Shown here: positions 15,530 to 24,139 of the stretch, in pieces
How the letters are laid out: each line of letters opens with the position of its first letter
Position numbering within the stretch: the first letter of the stretch is position 1
Program-made: the position numbers and the translations under genes
The notes under the pieces: generated by a model
Database searches by the model: none
What the model saw: only the letters and a program-made list of their open reading frames with translations
Told to the model about the DNA's origin: nothing
Source: Clostridia bacterium
GTDB taxonomy: Bacteria; Bacillota; Clostridia; Oscillospirales; Acutalibacteraceae
Length of the DNA: 64,000 nt
Direction: 5' to 3'
NCBI GenBank assembly: GCA_017521425.1
Contig: JAFXCQ010000030.1
Coordinates: forward strand, 1 to 64,000

Positions 15530-17716
15530 GTGAAAAACAGGATTAACAAAAAATGGAAGGTAATGGCGATAGTTTCAGGTGTTTTGATTGCAATTTTGGG
15601 TGTTATTGCGGTGATTGGTTATATTTATGAATTCAGTCAGATGGTTTATAAAGAAAGAGCATACCATCTTAATGAAACCGCAGCACAAATTACTGAAACT
15701 GTTGATGTTGCACTTGATGAGCAATGGGCATTGCTACAAATAATGTCGATCCGTTATCAGAGTTTTGACAGTCTTACAACCGAAGAATGTGTTTCTAAAA
15801 TTACCGTTATGCAGGAAAAACTTCATCGCGAAGGTCTTGTGTTTGGTATTGTGGATGAATATGGTAATGTTTTTACTTCTAATAGCGATGAGATGTTATT
15901 TACATTAGGCGGGCTGAAGCTTTCGAAGGTAAAAGAAAAGACATTAGAGATTTTAAAACCTGTTGTGGATTCTAATGTTGAATACATGACTTTTATTATG
16001 AAAAATGAAACTCCCGTATCTTTAGGTGATGGTAGAGTAATTACCCATACGGCTGTTTTTTGGGAAATGGACTACTATAAAAGTATTTTCCACACAGATG
16101 CTTATGGTGAAGAAAATAAAATTTTTATAAGAGGTAACGACGGTAAAAATATTTATGTAGAGTCAGAAAAATATAAATTCATAAACAGCTTTGACTATAT
16201 GGATATTTACCCGAATGTTACAAGAGTCAATGGTGACACTATTCAACAAATTGAAGATAATATCATAAATGATAAAAGTTCAGTTACTGCAATAAGAGTT
16301 AATGGTGATGAAAGTACGTACTTTATAACTGTTCAACCAATGCGTAATAATAACTGGGATTTAGTAATGGTAGTGCCTGAGGAATTTGTTAGTGCAGAAA
16401 CAATTGACTTTGCAAGTGCTATTGTAGATACTGCGGCATTTATAGCATTACTTATTTGTATTGGTATTCTTTTCCTTGCGATTTATATTGTTAAGAGTAA
16501 GCATCAGAACCTTCTTTTGAAACAGGAACGAGAATATTCTGAAGCGCTTTCTATTTCTGCAGAAGAAGCAAAAAATGCAAATATGGCCAAAACAAAATTC
16601 TTATCACATATGTCGCACGATATAAGAACACCTATAAATGGTATAATAGGTATGATAGGAAAAGCTGAAAAAAATATTGATAGTCCTGATATTTTAAGAG
16701 ATTGTCATAAAAAAATAAGAATGGCGGCAGAGCATCTTTTAGGTCTTATAAACGACATTCTTGATATAACAAAGCTTGAAACCGGTCTTAATGAAGAAAA
16801 AGATGAGCCATTCCCGATGAGCTGTATGCTTGATACCTGTTGTTCAATTATTCGTGGTCAACTCGAAGGTAAAGACGTTGAATTAAAAACGGATTTCACA
16901 AATATTCAGCACGATGGCGTTATCGGTAATAAATTACACATCCGTCAGATTCTTCTTAACATTTTAAGTAATGCAGTGAAATATACCGATAATGGTTATA
17001 TCTATTTCAAATGTGATGAAATCAGTTTTGAAGAAGATAAAGCGACATATAGAATTGAAATAACAGACACTGGTATTGGTATGCACAAAAACTACCTTGA
17101 GCATATTTTTGAACCATTCTCAAAAGATGAAATTGAAGACAGAAAGCATCGACTTGGCACAGGTCTTGGTATGTCGATTGTTAAAAACAATATTGATAAA
17201 TTAGGTGGAGAAATAACTGTTGACAGCACTCTTGGTTTAGGTAGTACATTTGTTGTTACATTAACATTGAAAACAACTACTTTAGAGGTTGTTTGTGATA
17301 CTGTAAAAGAGAGAGTAAAACCTGCAGAAGATGTTTCAGGTATGAAGGTGCTTTTAGTTGAAGACAATGAGCTCAATATAGAGGTTGCCTTAATGCTTTT
17401 AGAGGATGCAGGTGTGTCGGCAGAGGTTGCTAAAAATGGAGAAGAAGCAGTAGAAAAATTCCTTGCTTCAAAGACAGGTGATTATGACCTTATTCTTATG
17501 GATATTATGATGCCTGTTATGAATGGTTATGAAGCGACAATTAAAATAAGAGAATCAGACCATCCGGCTTCAAAAACTATTCCGATTATCGCACAGACTG
17601 CAAATGCGTTCCAGGAAGATATCAAAAAGGTTAAAGAGGTTGGTATGAATGCTCACATTTCTAAACCGATTGACGAAGTAAATCTTCTTAGGGTTTTATC
17701 ACAATTTAAAAAATAA
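15530..17716 (+). CDS. Hybrid sensor histidine kinase/response regulator
   Basis: 728-residue membrane kinase. Membrane helices at about 11-33 and 300-322 enclose a roughly 265-residue extracytoplasmic sensor, probably Cache-like. It then has a HisKA domain with phosphoacceptor His363 in MSHDIRTPINGIIG and an ATPase domain with NILSNAVKYT, DTGIGM and GTGLGMSIVKN. The C-terminal REC domain has Asp658 in LILMDIMMPVMNGYEA. The start is GTG 15530 with AAGGCGG at 15516-15522. The presence of only one REC and no HPt domain fits use of the separate HPt protein encoded upstream. The ligand is unknown. Confidence 0.93.
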   Translation: MKNRINKKWKVMAIVSGVLIAILGVIAVIGYIYEFSQMVYKERAYHLNETAAQITETVDVALDEQWALLQIMSIRYQSFDSLTTEECVSKITVMQEKLHREGLVFGIVDEYGNVFTSNSDEMLFTLGGLKLSKVKEKTLEILKPVVDSNVEYMTFIMKNETPVSLGDGRVITHTAVFWEMDYYKSIFHTDAYGEENKIFIRGNDGKNIYVESEKYKFINSFDYMDIYPNVTRVNGDTIQQIEDNIINDKSSVTAIRVNGDESTYFITVQPMRNNNWDLVMVVPEEFVSAETIDFASAIVDTAAFIALLICIGILFLAIYIVKSKHQNLLLKQEREYSEALSISAEEAKNANMAKTKFLSHMSHDIRTPINGIIGMIGKAEKNIDSPDILRDCHKKIRMAAEHLLGLINDILDITKLETGLNEEKDEPFPMSCMLDTCCSIIRGQLEGKDVELKTDFTNIQHDGVIGNKLHIRQILLNILSNAVKYTDNGYIYFKCDEISFEEDKATYRIEITDTGIGMHKNYLEHIFEPFSKDEIEDRKHRLGTGLGMSIVKNNIDKLGGEITVDSTLGLGSTFVVTLTLKTTTLEVVCDTVKERVKPAEDVSGMKVLLVEDNELNIEVALMLLEDAGVSAEVAKNGEEAVEKFLASKTGDYDLILMDIMMPVMNGYEATIKIRESDHPASKTIPIIAQTANAFQEDIKKVKEVGMNAHISKPIDEVNLLRVLSQFKK

Positions 17717-17721
17717 AATGT

Positions 17722-17751
17722 GAAGGGATGTAGTTTAAACTACATCCTTTC
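17722..17751 (+). terminator. Hairpin after the hybrid kinase gene
   Basis: GAAGGGATGTAG / CTACATCCTTTC flank the centre TTTAAA (17734-17739), forming an extended stem followed by TAATATTTT. It probably terminates the phosphorelay operon. Confidence 0.7.
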
Positions 17752-17764
17752 TAATATTTTCATA

Positions 17765-17793
17765 TTGAAATAGTATTTGTTTTGTGTTATAAT
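17765..17793 (+). promoter_or_regulatory. SigA-type promoter of the acyl-CoA ligase gene
   Basis: TTGAAA (17765-17770), 17 bases, then a consensus TATAAT (17788-17793). This is the only recognisable promoter for the ligase gene. Confidence 0.8.
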
Positions 17794-17836
17794 AAAATGA
17801 AATATTTTGTTCGTAATATTTGAAAGGAGTTCAGCT

Positions 17837-19543
17837 ATGATAAGACCAAACAATCAGAGTTGTTATCTCTATTTTAAAGAATGTACTAAAGATTTTGGTT
17901 CATATAACGTAATTGAAAATTATGGTAATATGATTAGTCATAAAAAATTCTTGAAAGATGTTGACGCTATTGCGGGTTATCTTGATAAGAACAATATAAA
18001 AAAGGGCGATGTTGTAACTATTTTTCTCCCTAACATTCCACAATGCTTTGCGGCATTTTATGCGGTTAATAAAATTGGTGCTATAGCCAACATTGTTCAC
18101 CCTTTAATGACACCAAATATTTTAGAGGAAATTTTAGAAAAAACAAAATCAAAAGCAATTTTTGTTTATGATATGATAATGGAACCTTGCAAGGATGTTT
18201 TAGATAGATTCCCAGGTATTACCATTGTGTGCAGTACATCTGACTATGTAAGCACAGTTGCAAAGCCTGTTTTCAAGGTTTTTGAAAAGGTTAAAGTGAA
18301 AACAGAAATTACAAATCAGAAAAAAATTGCTTATAACACCGTTACTCATTTAAGCTTTATTGCTAAAGCGGTACAGAATAATGGTGATGAAACTGCGGTG
18401 TATCTCCATGGTGGCGGTACAACCGGTAAAAGTAAAACTATTTGTCTTTCTTCAAACAACCTTAATGCACTTGCATTCAAGTTAAGTTTTTTAGATTCAC
18501 CACACAGACCGGGTGAAGAATTTTCACTCATAGTTTTACCTCTTTTCCACGCCTTTGGTTTAGGTGTTGCAGTTCATTTCAGTATGTGTGCAGGATTTAC
18601 TTGTATTGGTATGCCACAATTTTCACCTGAAAAAGCTAATAAATATTTAAAGAAATATAATGTAAGCTATGTTTTAGGTGTTCCTAATATGTTTAAGAAG
18701 ATGTATGAAGCATCTAACTTTGAGGGTGAACATCTTAAAAATCTTCGTTTGCTTTGGGCAGGTGGAGATATGGTAAGCGAATCATTCCTTAACGAATTTA
18801 ACTCTGTTCTTCAGAAATGGGGAAGTAAGGGTAAGCTTTTACGCGGATATGGTCTTACAGAGGTTTCTTCTGTTTGTACTGCCAATGTTGCGGGTGCATA
18901 TAAAGAAAATTCTATTGGTCGCCCACTTGCAGAATTAAGAGTTGAAATCTGGGATGACAGACATAAAAAATTGCCACCTAACACAATTGGTGAAATTGTT
19001 GTAAGTGGCGACACAGTTATGAACTGTTATTTAGATAAGAGTGATGACTGCTTCTATTTTGACCGTAAGGGTAATAAATGGGTGCTTACAGGTGACCTTG
19101 GTTATATGGATGAAGATGGTTATTTCTTCTTTACCGGTCGTAAAAAGAGAATGATTATTATTTCGGGATACAATGTTTATCCTAATGATATTGAAAGCGA
19201 AATTTTAAAGTTGGATTATATAAATGAAGCGTGTGCGGTGCAAGGTTATATAGATGCAAAGCCTGTTATAAGACTTTTTGTTTCGCTTAATAATCCGGAC
19301 TCAAATCACGATGAAGTTATAAAGAATCTTAAAGAGTATTGCAAAAATACACTTGAAAAATTCGCGCAGCCTTCAACTATTACTATAATGGATAAATTGC
19401 CAAGAACACAAATGGCAAAAATCGACTTTATGAAGCTTACGGATACACCACCTGCACCAGTTCCTACTAAAAAGGAATTGCGTGAGGAACGTCGTGAGGA
19501 AAGAAAAGCGCAAAAAGAGTATAACGAGCGTAATAAAGAGTAA
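17837..19543 (+). CDS. AMP-forming acyl-CoA synthetase (fatty-acid type)
   Basis: 568 residues from ATG 17837, placed by AAAGGAG at 17822-17828. It is a member of the adenylate-forming superfamily. The phosphate loop GGGTTGKSK, the LRGYGLTEVSS motif, the VLTGDLGYMDEDGYFFFTGR hinge region and the late PRTQMAKID (catalytic lysine neighbourhood) are all recognisable. It would activate a carboxylic acid, probably a medium or long fatty acid, to acyl-CoA; the substrate is not readable. The last 25 residues after the catalytic domain are highly charged (KKELREERREERKAQKE), an unusual tail that may aid binding to a membrane or partner. It has its own promoter. Confidence 0.87.
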   Translation: MIRPNNQSCYLYFKECTKDFGSYNVIENYGNMISHKKFLKDVDAIAGYLDKNNIKKGDVVTIFLPNIPQCFAAFYAVNKIGAIANIVHPLMTPNILEEILEKTKSKAIFVYDMIMEPCKDVLDRFPGITIVCSTSDYVSTVAKPVFKVFEKVKVKTEITNQKKIAYNTVTHLSFIAKAVQNNGDETAVYLHGGGTTGKSKTICLSSNNLNALAFKLSFLDSPHRPGEEFSLIVLPLFHAFGLGVAVHFSMCAGFTCIGMPQFSPEKANKYLKKYNVSYVLGVPNMFKKMYEASNFEGEHLKNLRLLWAGGDMVSESFLNEFNSVLQKWGSKGKLLRGYGLTEVSSVCTANVAGAYKENSIGRPLAELRVEIWDDRHKKLPPNTIGEIVVSGDTVMNCYLDKSDDCFYFDRKGNKWVLTGDLGYMDEDGYFFFTGRKKRMIIISGYNVYPNDIESEILKLDYINEACAVQGYIDAKPVIRLFVSLNNPDSNHDEVIKNLKEYCKNTLEKFAQPSTITIMDKLPRTQMAKIDFMKLTDTPPAPVPTKKELREERREERKAQKEYNERNKE

Positions 19544-19552
19544 TAAATCATA

Positions 19553-19588
19553 AGAGTGTCTGGCAGTTCAGTCAGACACTCTCTTTGT
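19553..19588. terminator. Terminator between convergent ligase and tspO genes
   Basis: The arms AGAGTGTCTG (19553-19562) and CAGACACTCT (19573-19582) form a 10-bp stem followed by CTTTGTTT. It most likely serves the plus-strand gene, and may also act on tspO. Confidence 0.75.
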
Positions 19589-20086
19589 TTAATTTAATAA
19601 ATAAACACTGAAATTGAGTACACCTGCAAAAATAAGCCAGAGAACATAAGGAATATTCATTACACCTGCAACTTTATTTATTTTAAAATATTTTACCGTG
19701 TAAATTACTACTAATGCCAATAAAATTACAAGCCAGATGAATGCGAAAAGGTATTGACTGAAAGTGAAAAATATAAACGACCAACAGAAATTAAAGAAAA
19801 GACTTATATAATATGTTATTAAAGCCCTGTTTTTCTTGCCGGTGTTATAATCACTTGTTTCTATTAAATAAGCAGAAATTCCCATAAGTGTGTAAAGAAT
19901 TGTCCAGGCGACAGGGAATACCCACGGTGGTGGAGTAAATGCGGGCTGTACCGCAGTTGAAGTGAATTCTTCGTTTGCACTTCTTGTAGCAAAGCCTGAA
20001 ACTATGCCGACAAGCAGAGGAATGGCGAGATTTTTAATAAGTAGCTTCCAGTCAATGTTTTTTTTAAGGTTTTTAAAAAAGAGCAT
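19589..20086 (-). CDS. tspO: TspO/MBR family membrane protein
   Basis: 165-residue five-helix membrane protein of the TspO/MBR (translocator protein) family, which binds tetrapyrroles and other hydrophobic ligands. The family core TPPPWVFPVAWTILYTLMG at the end of helix 1 and start of helix 2 is clear. The start is placed at ATG 20086 because GGGGTG lies eight bases before it; a GTG three codons earlier is part of that ribosome binding site. It is a single gene between two terminators. Its role in this organism cannot be inferred from the neighbours. Confidence 0.92.
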   Translation of the reverse strand: MLFFKNLKKNIDWKLLIKNLAIPLLVGIVSGFATRSANEEFTSTAVQPAFTPPPWVFPVAWTILYTLMGISAYLIETSDYNTGKKNRALITYYISLFFNFCWSFIFFTFSQYLFAFIWLVILLALVVIYTVKYFKINKVAGVMNIPYVLWLIFAGVLNFSVYLLN

Positions 20087-20146
20087 AATATACACCCCGA
20101 TAAATAATGGTAGTATATATTATTCTGTTTTATAGCTTGTATATGC

Positions 20147-20184
20147 AAAAGGACTGTGAAAACTTGTGTTTTTACAGTCCTTTT
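20147..20184 (-). terminator. Terminator of rodA
   Basis: AAAAGGACTGTGAAAA and TTTTTACAGTCCTTTT form a long stem around a short loop, 10 bases beyond the rodA stop on the minus strand. The flanking A/T tracts give a U-run in that direction. Confidence 0.75.
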
Positions 20185-20194
20185 AATATGAATT

Positions 20195-21373
20195 TTAAAA
20201 TTCTGAGAACGGAGTTAAGATTCTGCTTAATCTGAAGTTTATTGCTTCTCTTGAACGATTGAAACGATAAATACTGAAAGCAAGACCTATACCAACATAA
20301 AGGCAGAGTGTACTTGAACCACCTGCGCTGAAGAATGGTAAAGTAATACCGATAACAGGTAAAATCATAAAGCACATACCAATATTAATAAGCACCTGCG
20401 CAGAAATCATAGTTGCAATTCCGTAGCAGAAAATCTGAGTTGAGAAATCTCGTGTATTTTTACCGATTTTAATTAAGTTGTAAACGATAAGGAATAAAAG
20501 TGCCAAAGCAATTATACAACCGAAAAAGCCTGTTTCTTCACCGATTGCTGTAAAAATCATATCGTTTTCCTGTACGGGAACAAAACCACCCTGAGTGTAA
20601 ACGCCCTTTGTAAATCCCTTACCCCAGAAACCGCCGGAGCCAAGTGCATTTAAGCCAATCAATTGCTGGTAGCTTTCGGCAGTGAATAGTTCAGGCTTGA
20701 AAAGTGCTAAAAATCTTTTTTTCTGGTATTCGCTGAATACATACATCCAGATAAGCGGGGATGATGCTAAAATCAGAAGTCCGCCAGATGCAAAGTATCC
20801 CCAATGAAGACCTGCAAAGAATAACATACCGACAGCCATAATAATAAAAATAAGAGCAGAACCCATATCACCGGTAAGAATAACAAGACCAACAGGAATT
20901 ATAGCATGAATGCCTAAAGCTATAACAGATTTTAAAGAATTGATTTTATCTCTTACAAGCTCAAGGTGCATTGAGTAAGTTATAAGAAAACCTATTTTAA
21001 CAAGCTCTGATGACTGAAAATAAAAGTTACCGATAACGAGCCAACATTTTGAGTCTGGTCGTTCTTCGGGTGCCGCACCGAAGATAAGTGTTATAATCAT
21101 AAGAATAACACAAAAAACACCTATAAACGGCCATAGCTTCATTATAAATTCATAGTCTATGGCAGAAATTGCCAGAGTGAAAATAATACCTAAAACTGCT
21201 GCTATAATCATAACAACCGCGTCACGCTGAATCACCTGACCATCTTCAAGGCGAAATCTTGTAGCGGTGTAAACCATAAGTATACCAAAAATAGATGTTG
21301 CTATTATTAAAAACAATAACGGCTTGTTCGTTTCTTGAATAAATCTTTTTGTGACAGAAAAAAACTTTTTCAA
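20195..21373 (-). CDS. rodA: RodA/FtsW/SpoVE family peptidoglycan polymerase (SEDS)
   Basis: 392-residue polytopic SEDS glycosyltransferase that polymerises lipid II; about ten membrane helices can be counted. The conserved loop PVQENDMIFTAIGEETGFFG and the late motif GITLPFFSAGGSST are diagnostic. The sequence is closer in feel to RodA (elongation) than to FtsW (division), but no mreCD or pbp2 gene is adjacent to confirm this. The start is TTG 21373 with AAGGGGG seven bases upstream; no in-frame ATG lies near. It is monocistronic, and divergent from tsaE. Confidence 0.88.
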   Translation of the reverse strand: MKKFFSVTKRFIQETNKPLLFLIIATSIFGILMVYTATRFRLEDGQVIQRDAVVMIIAAVLGIIFTLAISAIDYEFIMKLWPFIGVFCVILMIITLIFGAAPEERPDSKCWLVIGNFYFQSSELVKIGFLITYSMHLELVRDKINSLKSVIALGIHAIIPVGLVILTGDMGSALIFIIMAVGMLFFAGLHWGYFASGGLLILASSPLIWMYVFSEYQKKRFLALFKPELFTAESYQQLIGLNALGSGGFWGKGFTKGVYTQGGFVPVQENDMIFTAIGEETGFFGCIIALALLFLIVYNLIKIGKNTRDFSTQIFCYGIATMISAQVLINIGMCFMILPVIGITLPFFSAGGSSTLCLYVGIGLAFSIYRFNRSREAINFRLSRILTPFSEF

Positions 21374-21458
21374 GCATTTGCCCCCTTGATTTTATTTCTG
21401 AATATTGTTATTATACATATAATAGAGTTGAATTTCAAGTGGGGTAAATGTTAAAATT

Positions 21459-21905
21459 ATGATAAGCGTAAAAGCCAATAATTTTGAAGAAACAATTGAA
21501 TATGCAAAAAAACTCGGTAGTAGCTTAAGGGGTGGCGAGGTTATAGCATATTTCGGCGGTCTTGGTATGGGAAAAACAACCTTTACCTCAGGGCTTTGCG
21601 AAGGTTATGGAATAAATGCAGAGGTTTCAAGTCCGACGTTTGCTCTTGTCAATGAATATGGTAACAAAGATAAAAAGATTTATCATTTTGATATGTACAG
21701 AATTTCCGGGTTTGAAGATTTATGTTCAACTGGTTTTTTCGATTATCTTGACACAAATGCAGTTCTTGCTATTGAGTGGAGTGAAAATATTGAAAATGCC
21801 CTCCCTGAAAATTACATAAGACTTGAAATTGAACGCGGTGACTCTGATGAAAGTCGTATTTTTAAATTAAGTGGTGACAAAATTTATGAAGATTCTTGGC
21901 GTTGA
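21459..21905 (+). CDS. tsaE: tRNA t6A biosynthesis ATPase TsaE
   Basis: 148-residue P-loop ATPase that works with TsaB and TsaD in making N6-threonylcarbamoyladenosine at position 37 of ANN-decoding tRNAs. The Walker A motif GGLGMGKTTF and the following SSPTFALVNEY block are typical, as is HFDMYR with the Asp that contacts magnesium. The length is normal. It overlaps tsaB by 20 bases, so the two are translationally coupled. TsaD is not in the window. Confidence 0.95.
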   Translation: MISVKANNFEETIEYAKKLGSSLRGGEVIAYFGGLGMGKTTFTSGLCEGYGINAEVSSPTFALVNEYGNKDKKIYHFDMYRISGFEDLCSTGFFDYLDTNAVLAIEWSENIENALPENYIRLEIERGDSDESRIFKLSGDKIYEDSWR

Positions 21906-22596
21906 AGGCTCTGCTACAAGTGCTTCTGTTTCTGTTGTTGAAAATGGCAAGGTGATTGCTCTTGAAAGCTCGAACACAGGGCTAACACACAGTCAGACAC
22001 TTATGCCAATGGTAGAAAGTACATTGAAAAAAGCGGATACTACAATAAATGATATTGATTATATAGCAGTATCAAACGGACCTGGTTCTTTTACAGGTAT
22101 AAGAATAGGTGTTTCTCTTGTGAAAGGTCTTGCTGACCCGTTAAATAAAAAGTGTGTTCCGGTTTCTACATTAGAAGCAATTGCAAAACCGCTTGAGAAT
22201 ACAGGTGTTATTGCCGCTTCAGTTATGGATGCTCGTTGCAATCAGGTTTATTGTGCTTTGTTTGATTGTGGTAAAGATGAAATGAGTCGTCTTACAGATG
22301 ATGACGCAATTTCCATTGACGAATTAACAGAACGGTTAAAAAATCAGAGGAAAAATGTAGTTTTAATAGGTGATGGAGCAAATATCTGTTATAAAAGAAT
22401 GAAGGATGTATTAGAAAATGTTTCTATTGCATCTGCTACTATTCGTTATCAAGCTGCTTCATCGGTAGCATTGATTGCAGAAGATTTGATTTTAAAAGAT
22501 GAAAACAATGCAGTTTCATCAAGTGAATTAGTACCAAAATATTTAAGACTCTCACAAGCGGAAAGAGAACTAAAAAAGAAACAAGAAAATAATTGA
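21886..22596 (+). CDS. tsaB: tRNA t6A biosynthesis protein TsaB
   Basis: 236 residues from ATG 21886, which gives the canonical MKILGVEGSA start; five extra upstream codons lie inside tsaE. TsaB is an ASKHA-fold scaffold that dimerises with TsaD. The motif AVSNGPGSFTGIRIGVSLVKGLA is the family signature, and the truncated C-terminal half is normal for TsaB. rpiB follows 15 bases later, instead of the rimI or tsaD usually seen here. Confidence 0.95.
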   Translation: MKILGVEGSATSASVSVVENGKVIALESSNTGLTHSQTLMPMVESTLKKADTTINDIDYIAVSNGPGSFTGIRIGVSLVKGLADPLNKKCVPVSTLEAIAKPLENTGVIAASVMDARCNQVYCALFDCGKDEMSRLTDDDAISIDELTERLKNQRKNVVLIGDGANICYKRMKDVLENVSIASATIRYQAASSVALIAEDLILKDENNAVSSSELVPKYLRLSQAERELKKKQENN

Positions 22597-22611
22597 AAGA
22601 AGGATTTAAAA

Positions 22612-23058
22612 ATGATAGCTATTGCTTCAGATCACGCAGGTTTTCCTTTAAAGGAAGAAATTAAAAAGTATTTAGAAGAAAAGAACATCGAGTTTATTGA
22701 TTGTGGGGCACACTCAACTGACTCGGTTGACTACGCAAAATTTGCACAGGTAGCTTGTCTTAAAGTAACAGAAGGTTATGCAGATAAAGCAATTCTTTGT
22801 TGCGGCACAGGTATAGGTATTTCTATGGCAGCAAACAAAGTAAAAGGTATCCGTGCCGCTTGCTGTTCAGATTATTTCAGTGCAAAATTCACTCGTTTAC
22901 ATAACGACGCTAATGTACTCTGTATGGGTGCAAGAGTTATCGGTGGTGGTGCAGCTTGTGAATTAGTTGATGTATTCCTTTCAACAGAATTTGAGGGTGG
23001 TAGACATCAACGAAGAGTTGACCAGATTATGGCTATAGAGAATGGTGAGATTTTATAA
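22612..23058 (+). CDS. rpiB: Ribose-5-phosphate isomerase B
   Basis: 148-residue RpiB/LacAB-type sugar-phosphate isomerase that interconverts ribose 5-phosphate and ribulose 5-phosphate in the pentose phosphate pathway. The N-terminal IASDHAGF and the catalytic-cysteine motif LCCGTGIGISMAANKVKGIRA are clear, with the later HNDANVLCMGARV block. The ribosome binding site is GAAAGGAT. It is probably transcribed from the tsaE promoter. The composite hairpin element begins at its stop codon. Confidence 0.95.
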   Translation: MIAIASDHAGFPLKEEIKKYLEEKNIEFIDCGAHSTDSVDYAKFAQVACLKVTEGYADKAILCCGTGIGISMAANKVKGIRAACCSDYFSAKFTRLHNDANVLCMGARVIGGGAACELVDVFLSTEFEGGRHQRRVDQIMAIENGEIL

Positions 23059-23160
23059 TGACTGTAATTAGTCGAAATGCGGTTGCGTTTCGTGAAAGCC
23101 GATTTTATCGGCTTTTAGCAAAATTGTTTTTCATAAATACAATTTTGCATTACAGTCATT
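23059..23160. repeat. Three-hairpin element bounded by an inverted repeat
   Basis: The outer arms ATGACTGTAAT (23059) and ATTACAGTCAT (23150) enclose three hairpins. These are CGAAATGC / GCGTTTCG, AAAGCCGATTTTATCGGCTTTT, and GCAAAATTG / CAATTTTGC. No gene is present. Its architecture resembles the island at 2835-3263, although the sequences differ. Confidence 0.75.
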
Positions 23161-23170
23161 GAAAGGATTA

Positions 23171-23330
23171 TAGTCGAATTTTCAAAGAAAATTCGATACC
23201 AAATATATGATTTGCTGTTGGCATGATTTGAAAAAAATTCATGATTTGCATCTTACGATGCATAATTTGCCTGACGGCATTTTTGTAGCAAATCAAATCA
23301 TGTGCAACAATTCATGCATTTATGCAATTC
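23171..23330. repeat. Second hairpin element built on ATGATTTG units
   Basis: A hairpin TCGAATTTTC / GAAAATTCGA lies at 23174-23196. Then ATGATTTG-like units occur near 23208, 23223, 23241 and 23258 (as CATAATTTG), with complementary CAAATCATG / CAATTCATG units after 23290. An outer pairing GTTGGCATGATTTG with CAAATCATGTGCAAC encloses small hairpins such as TTGCATCTTACGATGCA and GCCTGACGGC. A 64-codon open frame (23207-23401) across it looks like a by-product of the repeat. It separates rpiB from the transporter gene; no known riboswitch motif is seen. Confidence 0.7.
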
Positions 23331-23427
23331 ATGGCGTAAGCCTATTCATTATTGAAGAAAATGATTTGACTGGTTTCAGTTTCGAATTGTTTTCTGAATA
23401 ATTCCATAGAGAAAGAAGTAATGGAAA

Positions 23428-23946
23428 ATGAAAAACAGAAAATTAAAACTCACTATAATCTCAGCACTTTTTGCCGCTTTAGTGTGTGTTGCGACGATGG
23501 TTGTGAAAATTCCTACACCGCTTAACGGTTACATAAATTTAGGTGACTGTGTAATACTCGTAGCGGCATTTACGTTACCTTGTGGTTATGGATTTTTGGC
23601 GGCGGGTATTGGTTCTTGCCTTGCAGATATACTTTCGGGTTATACCGCTTACGCACCCGCAACATTTGTAATAAAAGGCTTTATGGTGCTTGTGGTCTGT
23701 TTAGTTACAAAACTTTTAAAAGTAAATAAGTCTAATTTCGTTAAGGTTGTGTCCGGAGTTCTTGCAGAGCTCACTATGGTGTTGGGTTATTATATTTTTG
23801 AAGGCTTTATGTACGGTTTCGTGCCATCACTTGCAAATATTCCAATGAACTTGATTCAAGGTGTAGCGGGTCTCGTTCTTGCAGTTGTTTTGATTAAGGT
23901 TTTGGAAAAGCAGAAACTTATAGAGAAATTGAAAATTGAAAGTTGA
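23428..23946 (+). CDS. ECF transporter S component (substrate unknown)
   Basis: 172-residue membrane protein with about six helices. The N-terminal KLTIISALFAALVCVAT contains the AxxxA-type helix motif that S components use to dock on the EcfT subunit. The GYINLGDCVILVAAF loop and a C-terminal lysine-rich end are also typical of vitamin or precursor S components. It would capture a vitamin-like substrate and rely on shared EcfA/EcfT units encoded elsewhere. The ribosome binding site GAAAGAAG is weak, and the 5' region is a hairpin-rich repeat rather than a recognised riboswitch, so the substrate cannot be assigned. Confidence 0.8.
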   Translation: MKNRKLKLTIISALFAALVCVATMVVKIPTPLNGYINLGDCVILVAAFTLPCGYGFLAAGIGSCLADILSGYTAYAPATFVIKGFMVLVVCLVTKLLKVNKSNFVKVVSGVLAELTMVLGYYIFEGFMYGFVPSLANIPMNLIQGVAGLVLAVVLIKVLEKQKLIEKLKIES

Positions 23947-23955
23947 AAATTTTGG

Positions 23956-23966
23956 GACCTGCGGTC
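23956..23966. repeat. Short dispersed element GACCTGCGGTC
   Basis: The 22-bp context of this element recurs with one mismatch, as reverse complement, at 30271-30292. The core also recurs at 11585-11595. It forms a tiny hairpin, GACC / GGTC. Confidence 0.6.
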
Positions 23967-23992
23967 AGCAATTATAACAGTTGTAAGGAACT

Positions 23993-24029
23993 ACACGCTA
24001 TCATTTTAAATGATAGCGTGTGTTTTTTT
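23993..24029 (+). terminator. Intrinsic terminator after the ECF S gene
   Basis: ACACGCTATCATTT and AAATGATAGCGTGT form a near-perfect stem followed by GTTTTTTT. Confidence 0.9.
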
Positions 24030-24046
24030 ATTTATATAAAATTCTA

Positions 24047-24103
24047 ATCAAGTCCGAAGGACTTCCGTAATTTTCAATTTTCCATTCTCAATTTTCAATT
24101 TAA
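24047..24103. repeat. AT-rich dispersed repeat, left copy
   Basis: ATCAAGTCCGAAGGACTTCCG followed by an AATTTTCAATTT-type tract. The same sequence, inverted, occurs at 28575-28628, so the two copies bracket the pheS-pheT-ireB block. The AAGTCC / GGACTT part makes a small hairpin. Confidence 0.7.
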
Positions 24104-24139
24104 TAAAAAACGGCTATTGCTTACGCAATAGCCTGTTTT
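24104..24139 (-). terminator. Terminator of the ireB-side minus-strand genes
   Basis: The stem GGCTATTGC / GCAATAGCC (24112-24133) has an A tract at 24105-24110, which is a U-run on the minus strand, and T-rich sequence on the other side. Confidence 0.85.

Noticed and set aside
23207-23401. 64-codon plus-strand open frame before the ECF gene
   Set aside because: It is translated from ATGATTTG-type hairpin repeats. It has no convincing ribosome binding site, and its composition follows the repeat rather than coding bias.
23059-23427. Vitamin riboswitch (TPP or similar) controlling the ECF S component
   Set aside because: No CTGAGA/ACCTGAT thiamine motifs and no other aptamer pattern I know are seen; the hairpins look like repeat DNA.
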